From the NCBI GenBank assembly GCA_037157565.1, contig JAZHRO010000073.1:16808501-16872500 (forward strand): 64,000 nucleotides of DNA, read 5' to 3'. This document shows, piece after piece, positions 1-10,952 of the stretch. The translations under genes were made by a program, and so were the position numbers. This DNA comes from Thalassia testudinum. Its lineage: Eukaryota; Streptophyta; Magnoliopsida; Alismatales; Hydrocharitaceae. Each line of letters begins with the position of its first letter. Within the stretch, counting starts at the first letter, position 1. The notes under the pieces were generated by a model. The model was not told where the DNA came from. It saw nothing but the letters and a program-made list of their open reading frames with translations, and made no database searches.

Positions 1-385
1 GGCCTTCATTCCCTTAATAGAATCTGGTGACTAGGCTGCGAGGAAGTATCAAACGACTGCGGTTGTGGGGTCTACGGAACCGGCAGTGCAAGCCAAAGGA
101 AGAACCTTCCCTACAATCCCCTCGTAATCAACCTAGCCAGATTAGCTTTAGGAAGGGCGGTCCCGTGCCTACAGACTTGATCGTTCCTTTGGAGATTTCT
201 AGGTCCCCTAAGGAATAGACTGTAAGGACTAGGCTTGCCTGCTTGGTTGTGCACACACACTTCTCGATCTGTCTCCCTCCGCATCCCCCCCTGTTCTTCT
301 CTAGTGTATGCACAGAAGACGATCACTTCATCCCGAGTTGTTTGTTTTGGGATGGCAATCCAGGAGACTTGATCTTTCTAGAGAC
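1..385 (+). other. ATH-B1 5' leader (untranslated) segment
   Basis: This stretch precedes the gag ATG at 386 and has no convincing coding content. Positions 44-220 closely match the ATH-B2 leader (complement of about 40400-40600). Positions 44-130 are also recognisably similar to the ATH-F leader at 31024-31110, with a TCAAACGAC core followed by a GGAACC.G...GCAAGCC block. Conservation upstream of gag across families fits a leader with packaging or translation-control function. That role is inference. Confidence 0.6.
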
Positions 386-2313
386 ATGGCCGAATCTAGA
401 GTAGATGAGGTTGAGGACCAACCTCCACCAGATACGATGGCCATCATCCAGGCCCAAATTAATGCAAACCACCGGCTTCAGCAGCAACAGATCCACACTA
501 TCATGCAAGCCATACACCGGTTGCAGAACCTATAGGGGAAACCACCACCACTTTTGCAGGACCTGCAAGGGCAACCACCACTTGATCCACCACAATTCCA
601 GGACCAACCTAGGCCCCTCCGCAACTTCTATAATCCTTCTGCGATTCAGATTGAACCATACCTTAGGATCCTCCAGGGGGGAGATGATTTTGAGTTGAAA
701 CTAAACGTCCTGAGCCTGATTCAGAGCCACTTCCATGGAAGCTCAAATGAGGACCCCTTCCAGCACCTAGAGGATCTTGACTGGATCACCCGGACTGTAA
801 AGCCTAGGAACATTAGCCTAGATATTATTTTGATCAAGATGTTCCCCTTCTCGTTGAGAGACAAAGCATCTCACTGGCTTAGGACTTTAGGAAGACCTAT
901 CTCCACCTAGGAAGAACTGAGGCATGCATTTCTAAAGAAATTCTTCCCTATAAGAAAGACCAATGCCCTTAGACGAGCCATCACCACCTTTACACTCCAG
1001 GGTGGGGAACAGTTCCATGAGGTGTGGGAGAGATTTAATGAACTATTGAGGAAATGCCCACACCACGAAGTACCGAGGTGGCAATTGGCCCAGATCTTCT
1101 ACCATGGTCTGGACAGCAACCTTCGGAACTTCGTTGATGCCTCATGCAAGGGAAACTTCCTGAACAAAGATGAGGAGAGCGCGTTTGAGCTCTTCGAGCC
1201 TATGAGCAAAAATTCGCTCAACAATGCCTCCATGACCCAGTTTAGTCGATCCAGTCAACCTCGTGGTGGGATCTATGAGGTACAAGCGAATTCTAGAATG
1301 GTTGACATGGATATCATTGCTAAGAAATTGGATCGAGTGGAATTGGTAGATAAGAAAATAGTTGAACTGTTGAACCAAACCAGGAACCTGCTATAGACTC
1401 TCTCCCTAACAAAACGAGCTCACAACGTAGACCTGGTCCAGCCACTAAGCCAGATGCACCTGGAACAACCCCTAACCATGTTCCAGGGAGGGACCTTTTC
1501 TCCCTCAACCCCTGATTATTCTATTCCCTCCCCCTTAACACCTTCTATCTTTGAAGATGTCCAAGCTATCCAAGGTTATTCCAAACCTGACCCCTTCTCC
1601 AACACCTACAATGCCGGATGGCGTAATCACCCAAACTTTGCTTGGACAAACCAGAAACCACCACAATTTCATAACCAGCCCAGGCCAAACCATCAGCCAA
1701 ACCCGCCCTCCTATCAGCAAGGTCCACCGGTTAGACCCCCCTATAACCCAAATAGGGCAGCCCCTCCCCCACAAAATCAAATGGACACATTGATAAAAAT
1801 GATGGCTGAAATGAACCAATGAACCAAAAACACCAGGAGGAAATGGCTTTAGTGAAGGGACAGTTGAGCCAGCTGTTGGATTGTAAATAATAGGGATCCC
1901 TTCCTTCTCAGCCACAACCGAACCTGCGAAACGTGATTAACAGAGGCCCCAATTTGCAAGGGTTCTAAGGCAATCCCGGGCAGGCCCACATGGTCCAGCC
2001 AGCCCCACAAACACCCCCTGGGTTTGGCACTTCTTCTTCCTCTTCTTCTCAAGGATCAACCCATGGTCCCAATGCCTCTGCAAATGCGGTGACCTTGAGA
2101 AGTGGCACTAAAACCCAGGATCCCAAATGGCCAACTCCTCCTGAGACTTCACCCCTTGAAATACCCGACTCTGAAGATGAGCAAGAAAGACCCAAGGACT
2201 TGGAACCAGACCCTATTCACATCCAGACACCATATCCCGAGGCCTTGGAAAAGATAAAGAAGAAGAAAGTTGTGGAAAATGAGGAGCTTTTGGAAATCTT
2301 CAAGAAGGTTTAG
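386..2313 (+). pseudogene. gag: ATH-B1 gag relic (capsid/nucleocapsid region)
   Basis: The ATG at 386 opens a frame with the Athila-type capsid (Retrotrans_gag-like) domain over about 600-1240, including the FSLRDKASHWLRTLGRP block and the LLRKCPHHEVPRWQLAQIFYHGL block. A Pro/Gln-rich tail carries YNAGWRNHPNFAWTNQ at about 1609-1656. Stops are TAG at 533 (ATH-B2 has CAG), TAG at 908 (ATH-B2 has TGG) and TAG at 1394 (ATH-B2 has CAG). An 8-bp tandem duplication of ATGAACCA at 1811-1826 shifts the frame. The C-terminal piece (1990-2313) lies in another frame, with a 1-bp deletion just beyond it. No CCHC zinc knuckle is visible. The protein would have formed the virus-like particle; this copy cannot encode an intact one. 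Confidence 0.85.
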
Positions 2314-2381
2314 ATTAATTTCCGCTCCTTGAGGCAGTCAAGCACATCCCAACTTATGCTAAGTTCCTAAAGGACACCTAT

Positions 2382-3131
2382 ATGTCGAAGCGTAAGCCAC
2401 GACCCCAAGCTTCTAGGAAGGTTGTGCTCTCAAAGCAAGCCAGATCTGTGATATCTAGCAACCTTCCACTCAAACGAACTGACCCAAGAGCCCCCCTGAT
2501 ATCCTGCAATATCGAGGACATGACATTTAATAGAGCACTCCTGGACTTAAGTGCTTCAATCAATCTGATCCCAACAACCCTGTATCACCAATTCAGATTT
2601 GGAGAGTTGACGCCTACACCTGTGACCATCCAGTTGGCTGATAGATTTGTGAAGACCCTGAAGGAGGTTGTCGAGGATATGATTGTTTGGGTCAAGGACT
2701 TCTATTTCTCCATCGACTTCTTGGTGCTCGACATGGAAGTCCTTGAACAGCTACAGAACACACCCATCATCCTAGGCAGACCTTTCTTAGCTACGGCTAA
2801 GGCGAACATCGATTATGACAAGGGATTCATGGAAATCACCTTCGGAGATAGAAAGATGCAGTTGGATATCTTCAGGGCGACCAAGTCTTTCGATTGCGAC
2901 TGGGTTGAGGAACACGATCCCGTGGAGCCTCTGGTCGAGGAATGCCTTACCCTTATTTCTGTCTCAGACCATCAAACCCAACCCTGTGATGACTGTTCTG
3001 ACCCGTCACCATTTGTGCACATTGACCTCTGTAGAGCCGATTAGCATCAGCCACCACCGTTCGAGGAGATTGATGTTGATCAACTCCTGCCTTTCCCCTT
3101 TCCGTCGACTGTTGTCCCACCCACACCCGAG
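2382..3131 (+). pseudogene. pol: ATH-B1 retroviral-type aspartic protease and protease-RT linker
   Basis: The frame from 2382 carries the Athila protease. The expected catalytic D-L-G-A-S reads D-L-S-A-S at 2544-2558, so the active-site glycine is serine here, whereas ATH-B2 and ATH-F keep glycine. The flap and C-terminal features QLADRFVKT and PIILGRPFLATAKANID are present. A TAG near 3042 interrupts the linker to RT. Pol continues in this same frame to about 4990. In the family, the protease cleaves the Gag-Pol polyprotein inside the particle. The Gly-to-Ser change alone would be expected to impair it. Confidence 0.85.
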
Positions 3132-4094
3132 TTGAAGCCGCTACTCGAGAATCTCAAATACATCTTCCTTGGACCTGACCAGACCTTCCCAGTGATTATC
3201 AATGCCCATCTAACCAAGGATCAGGAACTTAGGTTGACCACGACCCTATCAGAACATAGGGTTGCCATTGGCTGGACTATTTTGGACTTGAGAGGAATTA
3301 GCCACACCTATTGCACCCACAAGATTTAGCTGGAAGATGGGGCCCCACCTTCCCGTCAGATGCAGAGACGATTAAACCCAAATATGCGGGAGGTCGTCAA
3401 GAAGGAGATCATCAAGTGGCTTGATGCTGACATCATTTACCCAATCTCCGACAGCCCTTGGGTAAGCCCCACTCAAGTGGTTCCCAAGAAAGCCAGGCTC
3501 ACCGTTGTCACCAATGAGTGTGGCAAATCCATCCCCACCCGCACCAACACTACTTGGCGGGTGTGTATTGATTACAAGAAGCTCAATGAGGCGACCAAGA
3601 AAGATCATTTCCCCTTGCCATTCATTGATCAAATTCTCGAGCGATTGGTAGGGCAGAAATATTTTTGCTTCCTGGATGGATATTCAGGATATAACCAAGT
3701 CATAATTTCTCCTGAAGATCAAGAGAAGACCACATTCACTTGCCCGTATGGCACATTCGCATTCCGCCGTATGCCATTCGGGTTATGCAACGCACCCGCT
3801 ACCTTTCAACATTGCATGCTAGCCATCTTTTCAGAGATGGTGGGTGAATACCTGGAGATCTTTATGGATGATTTCTCAATATTTGGGAACTCATTCGACC
3901 ATTGTCTAAGCAACTTGAAGAAAATCCTAAAGAGATGTATCGAGGTTAACTTGGTGTTAAGTTGGGAAAAGAGCCATTTCATGGTTCAAGAAGGAATTAT
4001 CCTCGGTCACATCGTATCGCATAGGGGCATTAAGGTAGATGGAGCTAAAGTTGATTTGATTTTCAAACTTCCCCCACCTAGCTCGGTCCGGTAA
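3132..4094 (+). pseudogene. pol: ATH-B1 reverse transcriptase relic
   Basis: RT fingers and palm are recognisable: RRLNPNMREVVKKEIIKWLD near 3366, DGYSGYNQ near 3675, MPFGLCNAPATFQ near 3771 and the catalytic FMDD at 3861-3872. Athila-clade elements use FMDD where others use YMDD or FIDD. Stops fall at about 3327 (TAG) and 4092 (TAA, where ATH-B2 has CAG). Both aspartates of the FMDD box are kept. RT copies the element RNA into cDNA in the particle. Confidence 0.9.
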
Positions 4095-4805
4095 ATCCCC
4101 TCGTTCCTTGGACATGTTGGATTCTATTGAAGGTTCATCAAAGACTTCTCCAAGCTCTCCAAACCCTTGACCAATCTTCTGGCCAATGACTCCCTATTCA
4201 ACACGACCTCTGATTGCATTCAGGCGTACCACACTCTTAGGGAATCAGTCTCCACCGCACCTATGTTACAGCCCCCAGACTGGTCCCAGGATTTTGAGAT
4301 CAAGTGTGATGCATCAGACTTTGCCATTGGCATAGTCCTGGGACAGAGACAAGACAAGAAGCCCGTGGTGATCTACTACGCGAGCAAGATGTTGGACGAG
4401 GCCCAACGGAATTATACGGTCACAGAAAAAGAACTGCTCGCCGTAGTTTTTGGACTTGAAAAGTTTCAATCTTATCTTCTGGGATCCCACGTAACCATCT
4501 ATACGTACCACTTGGCCATCTGGAATTTGTTGGCCAAAAAGGATGCGAAACCCAGGCTCATTAGATGGATTCTGCTCTTACAAGAATTTGACCTGGAAAT
4601 TCGCGACAAAGTCGGATCCAAGAATGTTGTGGCCGATCACTTGTCCAGACTTCACCTGGATCACATTGGGCCCTCCTTACCCTTATCTGACACCTTTTCC
4701 GATGAGCAACTCTTGGCTATGCAAGACAGGAAATTACCTTGGTATGCCAACCTCGTCAACTACCTGGTGGTAGGACAGACCCTGCACAGCTGGTCCCGAC
4801 AGTAA
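4095..4805 (+). pseudogene. pol: ATH-B1 RNase H relic
   Basis: The frame continues from RT through the connection region. Typical Ty3/gypsy RNase H features follow: the [13 protein letters not shown] block near 4309, [18 protein letters not shown] near 4414 and [12 protein letters not shown] near 4621. It ends with TAA at about 4803, where ATH-B2 keeps CAA. RNase H degrades the RNA strand of the RNA/DNA hybrid and cuts the polypurine primer. Confidence 0.85.
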
Positions 4806-5009
4806 CAGGATAAGTTCTTGGCTGAAGCCAAGCACTATTTTTGGGATGATCCCATGCTGTTTCGCCTTTGTGCCGACCAAATCATCAAGAGGTGTATTCT
4901 GGAGGATGAAGTTCAAAGTGTGATATCCTTTTGTCATGACCAAGCTTATGGTGGTCACTTTTCAGGGAAGAAAACAGCTGCAAAAGTTTTATAGTCCAGA
5001 TTTTACTGG
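4806..5009 (+). pseudogene. pol: ATH-B1 integrase N-terminal zinc-binding part, cut by DEL-C
   Basis: The frame keeps the [21 protein letters not shown] segment of the HHCC zinc-binding domain and then a TAG at about 4992. It stops abruptly at FYW (5001-5009), where DEL-C inserted. The continuation, beginning PSLFKDAHNF, resumes at 27991 after one TSD copy. The interrupted codons rejoin in frame. Confidence 0.9.
5005..5009. repeat. Target site duplication ACTGG of DEL-C (second copy 27986-27990)
   Basis: ACTGG at 5005-5009 directly precedes the 5' LTR start TGTTAAGACC. The identical ACTGG at 27986-27990 directly follows the 3' LTR end ...CGTAACA. A 5-bp duplication is normal for Ty3/gypsy integration. 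Confidence 0.97.
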
Positions 5010-7737
5010 TGTTAAGACCCGTGACATCAAAACACTTTAAGACGTTTGGGAGTTGGTCCAGTCGTCTGGTCAGACGTCCGGACACCCTCCTAGACGTCTG
5101 GAAATTAATTTTTGCGTGCGTACGATTGGCACGCGTGCAGACTGAACCCCAGTAGCCTTCTCCTCTTTCTCTTCCCTCACCGACCTACAGAAGCTTTTCC
5201 CCTACGCCTACAAATACCCCCTCCTCTCCCTCATGCCACCCCACCCCATCCGTCTCCTCCTTCCTCCAGCGCGAGAGAGAGAGTGAGAGCAAGCACGGCA
5301 GCTGCAGTCGAGTGCAGCGGCGGAGAAGAGAAGAGCAGCGAGAGGGAAGAGAAGACAGCGCACGAGCCGTGAGAGAGAGAGCTCGCCGGAGCAGCTCAAG
5401 GCTGGCCAGCGTGCGCGAGGCAGAGGGTGTGTCGGGGAGGTTTCCCCAACGCTACTGCAGCAGAGCAGCGGACAAGCAGCTGCCTGGCGAGGTCGCACGC
5501 AGCTTGAAGAAGATGAAGGAGGTTCTGATTCTGGGAATTTTTCCTAGAATCAGACGTCTGGACCTACATCCAGACAATGTGGACGATGTCTGGAAGAAGC
5601 TCCAGATGACTGATAGGTACGTACTGTGCCTATACCTTCCTTTTTGCGGATACGACCATGCAGGCCGTTCCACCGAAGCTCTGTCGTGTGCCTTGCTGAG
5701 GGATTTTTTGCGTACGCATGCAGGATTCACTTTGGGAAGGCGTGGGACACGCCCTCCCACGCGGTTCAGACATCTGGGCTAGTCACCAGACGGTGGAGAA
5801 CGTCTCCAAACGTCCGGAGAGGTGGCCGGACGGCTGGAACTGGGTCCAGATGGTTCATCAGGATCTCTGGACGTCCGAGGAGCAGTGTAGAGTGAGGTAT
5901 GACCTAGACCCCTTTTTAAGATGTCTGGAAGATGTTCCAGACGTCTGATTTGAGTCAGAGTTGTCATTTTTGACCCGTTTAGGGTCCGTTCGAGGTCTGA
6001 TTTCCACGTTTAAGATTCTATTCTTCTCATAATAAGTTCCTCTACCTGTTTGAAATACTTTTATCTATTCTGAGTGGTTTCTTGTGGTTGATCCTTGTGT
6101 AGGACCTTGTTCTATTGCGGACTTGGGGGTTGCGGAGGCTCGTGGACCTACCGTTCGAGCCCCCATTACTCCCGGCTTTGCGGGTAGAGTGGCTTCCCTT
6201 AGTTAATTACAGATATAAATGCATGTCTGGAATGAGTGATAGATCCTAGGGTATGGCATGAATCCTAGGACTAGAAACACTGGAACAATTATATCGAATG
6301 CCTGAATTACAATCTTGCATGAGTAGATAGAATAATAATAATAATTGCCTGTAATTGGATAATAGCTGCCTGTAAAATGTAGAGTACTATTGTTAGTAAC
6401 TGCTACATGAAATTCCTATTGTTTGAAATTAAATACGAGCTGCATTGTATATACATTGGAAAGGAAAGTTTGAACATTGGAAACATGTGCTATTTGCGAA
6501 TAAACCTGAAATGATGAAACCTAGTATGGCTTGGCCTGAGGAAACATGAGCACTAACCCTACGGGGAATTAAGAGTAGAACTCCTGGAAATAAATGGAAT
6601 GGAACTAGAAAAGTGAATGGGAAAGTGTGTTGTCTCTTGGGTACGTAGTACCAAGGGAAACACATGTTACCTCTTAGTGCAGAGTGGAGCCAGCCGCCGT
6701 AGGGACCCGGGGTTAGGTCTGGCCACTTTGTACTGACTTTTGGCCCTTGCGTACACCGTATCGGGGAGAGCTACTAGTGTAGGGAGGGAGCTAGCCACCC
6801 CACAGGGCCCGGGGTTCAGTTAGCCGTCCTACACCGACTTGTTAGGCCCACTAGGCAAACCAGGGTAGTCAGGCGAGGGTGCAGGGACTGTGGAGGGGCA
6901 AGACCCCTGTTTGGTTACTGTGGAGGGGCTGGACCCCTGTTACTGAGAGGGCTCTGCCCTATACTGGTTCCGTGCTGTGCTTTAGGCGTACCCATTAACA
7001 GAAACGACTGACCGCGTGCTAGTGCGGGGTAGCTACCCATGCGTTTATCACACGTGCTGTAGTCACCGTTACGTTTGTCAACGACCTTGGGGTGGTTGAC
7101 TGAGGGTAGGACCACCACGGGGGACTCTTCCGGCCAGGAGAGCACCACGTGCTACTTCTACTTTTCGGGAAAGACTGCAATCAAGATCGTTCCCACGAGG
7201 AATATTCGAGATCAAGAGAAAGACCTGAGAAATAAACCAAGAAAGAGTAAATAGATAAATAAAGAAAGAAATTAGAAACAAAAGCTACTTGTCCACCTTT
7301 ATTGTCTTTCTTAGCTAGTTGGTTGCCACTCTACTCAGCGTTTCGCTGACATGTCGTACTTACCACCTTTTTCAGGACCAGGTGTTGAGAAGCCAGAGCC
7401 TACGGCTGCGGAGGGTGCTGGGCCTAGTAGAGCCCAGTAGTTGTACTTGTGTTGTACCCGTTCCTGTAGTAGTGAGTATTTTGTTACACTTTTGTACTCT
7501 TTTATTGTAAATCTCATATTTCGGTACCTGTGTTTAATTCTCTACTGTTGTGGTGGTGTGTACTGTAGTAGTTCTTTCTTTACTGCTGTACTTTTGTTAC
7601 TGTTAGTTACTTGCATGGTGAATGTGATTTATTTTACTATTTTTTGGTTACTTTCTCGTTGGACGACTGGGTCTTGGGATCAGTCGAGTCAGTCTGATTC
7701 TCGTGTCCTGTAGGGATTCAAGAACCGGGTCGTAATA
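5010..7737 (+). repeat. DEL-C 5' LTR
   Basis: This 2,728-bp direct repeat matches 25246-27985. It starts TGTTAAGACC and ends CGTAATA, where the 3' LTR ends CGTAACA. A TATA-like TACAAATA lies at 5209-5216. The first 0.95 kb has many copies of a short palindromic motif related to CCAGACGTCTGG. Open frames in the GC-rich part (5300-5900) differ between the two LTRs and are not conserved as protein. Confidence 0.95.
5209..5216 (+). promoter_or_regulatory. TATA-like box of the DEL-C LTR
   Basis: TACAAATA occurs here and at 25458-25465 in the 3' LTR, in a CT-rich context about 200 bp from the LTR start. It is the best TATA-like candidate for RNA polymerase II initiation in this LTR. Function is inferred from position and conservation only. 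Confidence 0.45.
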
Positions 7738-7740
7738 AGA

Positions 7741-7756
7741 TGGTATCAGAACAAGG
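7741..7756 (+). other. DEL-C primer binding site (initiator tRNA-Met type)
   Basis: TGGTATCAGAACAAGG begins 3 nt after the 5' LTR. Plant elements primed by initiator tRNA-Met have TGGTATCAGAGC..., so the first ten bases agree and a G-to-A change follows. This is where minus-strand synthesis would start. Confidence 0.85.
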
Positions 7757-7922
7757 TCGTCCCGAGAAGTGAACCAACTAGTTGGAAAATAATCAATTCA
7801 CGTGCTTGTAACTAGAGTAACCACCACAACGTATCTCTTGACATCTGTTCTGGGGTTCTTTCATTGAATGTTAATTAGAATTGATGTATTTTCTGTTCTG
7901 TGTTCATGTCTCCTTGCAGGAG

Positions 7923-8265
7923 ATGCCTCGATGAGGAGGTAGCGAGGCGGGCCGCGAACGTGGCCGAGGATGAGGTCAGAGGGGCAGACGCGTTGAGCCC
8001 GACGCCTCAGTGGACCAGCCACTGTTCCTGGGCATTCAGGCCCAGGACCTCGCCCAGCTGATAGGAGAGATCGTGCAAGAGGAGCTCCACCTGCCCCCAC
8101 GAGCGCCTCTCCCTGGGGCTGCGGAGGGGGAGTCCTCTGTAGGATCGTGAGACGGACACGGCGCTGGATGTGGGGGAGGGGGTGTCCCTCCACTGCCCTC
8201 TTCCGGGACTTCAAAGCATGAGGCCTCCTTATCAGGAGGTGTACCAGCTTCTCCACTTTAGCGCC
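7923..8265 (+). pseudogene. gag: DEL-C gag N-terminal remnant
   Basis: A candidate ATG at 7923 is followed within four codons by TGA. The coding trace then runs over several frames; one open stretch at about 8026-8150 reads GIQAQDLAQLIGEIVQEELH. It is too decayed to assign domains, so the call rests on position between the primer site and the zinc knuckle. The segment ends at the SOLO-D insertion after GCGCC. Confidence 0.5.
8261..8265. repeat. Target site duplication GCGCC of SOLO-D (second copy 10953-10957)
   Basis: GCGCC at 8261-8265 abuts TGATGAGAAC, and GCGCC at 10953-10957 follows ...GTTAACA. The perfect 5-bp repeat with TG...CA termini identifies a retrotransposon-type insertion. Confidence 0.9.
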
Positions 8266-9195
8266 TGATGAGAACCTCGTCACAAACCCTAAACTAGCAC
8301 CATTTAACCCTGATTTACAAGAAAAAGCTCCTACATAACCTTAGAAAGGCTTGGCTCAAAGAGATTCTGAGTTTGTAAAAAAAACATAAACTGAGGGGTA
8401 AAAATGTAATTTCACCAATCCAATCTGAAAACAGAGTAACTCAGGGTCCAAACATAGGTCAAAACAACCTAATAAGAAGAAAAGTGGGATGAAATGACTC
8501 AACAAGGGCTACAGCAACTCCGAAGAATTAAATGACATCCTGTAACCCTAAAAACAAATCCACTTAAATACACGAGGTTCGAGGCAGAGAAAAAATCAAA
8601 TAAACCCTCTAAAATTCATAGAAAAATAATCTTTAGGGTTTAGAACCTTCAATTTGGCCTTAGAAACCTATTTTGACCTACATTGAGAACCATGCCCAAT
8701 TAACAACTTAATTTGGGTTTTTACGTAAATTGATTTGTCAAATAAGGTTTAATCTAGAAATAAAATTCACCATCAGAATCCTTAGGTCCTAATTAGTCAT
8801 GTATAAAAACTTGAGCTTAAGAAGAAACCTTCTTGACCAACTTTACACTTTGGTCCTCATATATTTACTTTTTGGCCCTCAACTTTTGAACCCTCACATT
8901 TTGGCCCCTAACTCTCCTTCGTTCTTTGCGTTCAGGTTCCTCCTGCAAAACCTGACCAGCACCATGCTCCGACGACCTTGCGCGGAGCATGGCGCTGCGC
9001 AGGGTGAGGGGGAGGGCCTGCCAGGTCAAATGGGGGTGCCCTGCGTCGTCAGCCAGCGCAGGAGCACCCCCCTGAGTGCTGCGACCACCCCTACCGCCCG
9101 TGCGAACGCACGGACGGTATGGGTATCCTTCCTCCGGCGTCCTCCGGCGAGGGAGACACGTCGTCTCCCTCCGCCCTCCTCTCTGGTTCTGCCCC

Positions 9196-9203
9196 TATAA
9201 ATA
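9196..9203 (+). promoter_or_regulatory. TATA box of SOLO-D
   Basis: TATAAATA lies in a GC-rich context (CCCC before, CCCCC after) about 930 bp into the LTR. It is a strong TATA match for the LTR promoter. Confidence 0.6.
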
Positions 9204-10429
9204 CCCCCGTCGCTCCGCCGTTCTTCCCAGCTCGGATCTGACGGAGATACCCCCTCACTTCCTCTCTTCCCACTCCGACAGACGCCCCCTTGCTTCGGCG
9301 GTTTCTCCTCCTCCTCCTCTTCGCTCTGCCGCAATACCAGCAACAGAGACTTCTTCCTGATTCTCCTCCGCGTCGCGCAATACCGACGCGCGCTGCCTCT
9401 GCCCCGTCGTCGCCGCCGTCCTCCCCCACTGGGCATTTCTTCTCCAGCTCTGGTAGGTACGAGCCGGCAGCCTCTTCGTCCCCTTCGTCACTTTAGCTAG
9501 ATTAGAATTAGTCTTCTCTATCCTCTCTCTCTCTTCCCCCTGCTATTTTTATCTAATTACCCCTCGACCGCGCTTAATCACCCTCACCTTCTCCACCTCC
9601 GGCCACACTCCGGCAACCCGCTCCCATCACTCCAGCAACCCACACGGCTCGCCGACCACCGCAGAACCTTCGCCTCCTTACCCTGATCATCCTCCGCCCT
9701 TCCACTTCCCCCAAATCGCCCTCTGCAACTCCACCGAACACACCCATTTCCCAACCCGCAGTTTGACCTAGGGCGGTCCTTAGGCTCCGCCCCGCCACCT
9801 GCAGACCCTCCGACCACCTTCGCCGTGCCACAGCGAAGGTTCTCCGCGTATCTAATTAGGCCGAGAGGCCCTTTCTCTGTAAACAGGAACTTCGCTCGCC
9901 GCCGCCATTGCTGAGGTGAAGAAGCTCCTTCGACCAGCTGCTCCAGGCACGCCACGCCCAGATCAGGCTCCCAGGCTGCGTGGGGTGTCTTCGCGAAGTG
10001 CCAGGCTGCAGTTGAGGCGAAGCCCTCGCACGAAGCCTCGACTGCCGCTGCTTCCTCCGCGCGGGCGCCCAAATTGGGGTGGGACATTTAATCCCACCTC
10101 GGAAACTCGCAGAGGCGCGCGGCCGCTTAAAGGCAAAAGGTGCCTTAAGCTGTTCGCCTCATATCACGGGGTGAGGTCCCCTTCACCCGCCCGATTACCC
10201 GGCCTCGTCCGCGCTCACGCCCCGCGGACCTGGCCCGACCCGACTAAGCCCGACCTGCACTCCTCGCCCACCACCGCACGCTGGTGGGCCTGGACCCGGG
10301 CTCGACCCGCGTACCCGATTACCCGGTTGCTCTGGGAGAGCTTTCCTAATAGCGAATTCAGAGAGAGAGAGACGCGGGGGAGGGTAGAGTAGGTTTTGCC
10401 CTCTGATCTAACTTTGAGTGTGCAGGCAC

Positions 10430-10745
10430 AGGTGAAGAAGAAGAAGAAGAGAAGGCAGGAAGGAGAAGAAGAAAGCTGAGGAAGACACTGTAGCAGCAGC
10501 AGTTTAAGTCGTCTGATTGGAAAATCAGACGACGTCCTGAAGACAAAGAAGGGAAGCAGAAGACGAAGAGAAAGAAGAACGCACTTGGCCGAGAAAAGAA
10601 AGAACATAAGAAGAGGAAGTAGACCGCAAGAGAAGAGAAGGAAAAAGAAGAAGAAGGCCAAGAAAGAAGGACTGCGAGAAGAAGAAAGAAGAAGAAAAAA
10701 AAAGAGAAGAGAAAAGAAGACAGACGAGAAAGAAGAAGGAGAAGC
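10430..10745 (+). repeat. Purine-rich (GAA/AAG) tract in SOLO-D
   Basis: About 300 bp are overwhelmingly A and G on the + strand, with repeated GAAGAA, AAGAAG and GGAAG units and only short interruptions. The long Leu/Phe/Ser frames on the opposite strand are a by-product of this composition. Confidence 0.8.
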
Positions 10746-10952
10746 CAACAAATTCTCTCACTCTCTCTCTATTTTTGTCATAAGAAGAAACACTGTGCTT
10801 CTAGAATACGACTTGCTCCCTGAGTTCGACCTCGGGAACTCTTTTATTTCCGAGTAATAAATTTTTAATTGTAACGGCAACCGTAGAGCCGTCTTATCCT
10901 ATACTACAATGACTCTACTATAAGAGACGCGTCGCGGTTGTCCTTGTTAACA

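Larger units (their letters stand above)
8266..10952 (+). mobile_element. SOLO-D: solo LTR inserted in the DEL-C gag region
   Basis: This 2,687-bp segment has TG...CA ends and a perfect TSD but no internal retrotransposon domains, primer site or second LTR. That is what recombination between the two LTRs of one element leaves behind. A TATAAATA at 9196-9203, GC-rich transcribed-like sequence, a long purine tract at 10430-10745 and an Athila-like U5 motif CCCTGAGTTCGACCTCGGG at 10818-10836 all fit an LTR in + orientation. No other copy is present here. GC-rich frames at 8799-10392 look like composition effects. Confidence 0.85.

Noticed and set aside
5112..5948. Frames in the first kilobase of the DEL-C LTR
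   Set aside because: They lie in the LTR, change length and frame between the two LTRs, and carry no domain.
7741..7756. tRNA-like sequence
   Set aside because: Only the short complement of a tRNA 3' end is present (a primer binding site), with no cloverleaf or A/B boxes; the same holds for 17411, 30019 and 41438.
9026..10392. Overlapping Arg/Pro/Ser-rich frames in the SOLO-D region, possible host gene
   Set aside because: Composition-driven, in overlapping frames on both strands, with no domain; all lie within the solo LTR.
10215..10761. Leu/Phe/Ser-rich frames on the minus strand, possible membrane protein
   Set aside because: Complement of the GAA-rich tract; low-complexity artefact.
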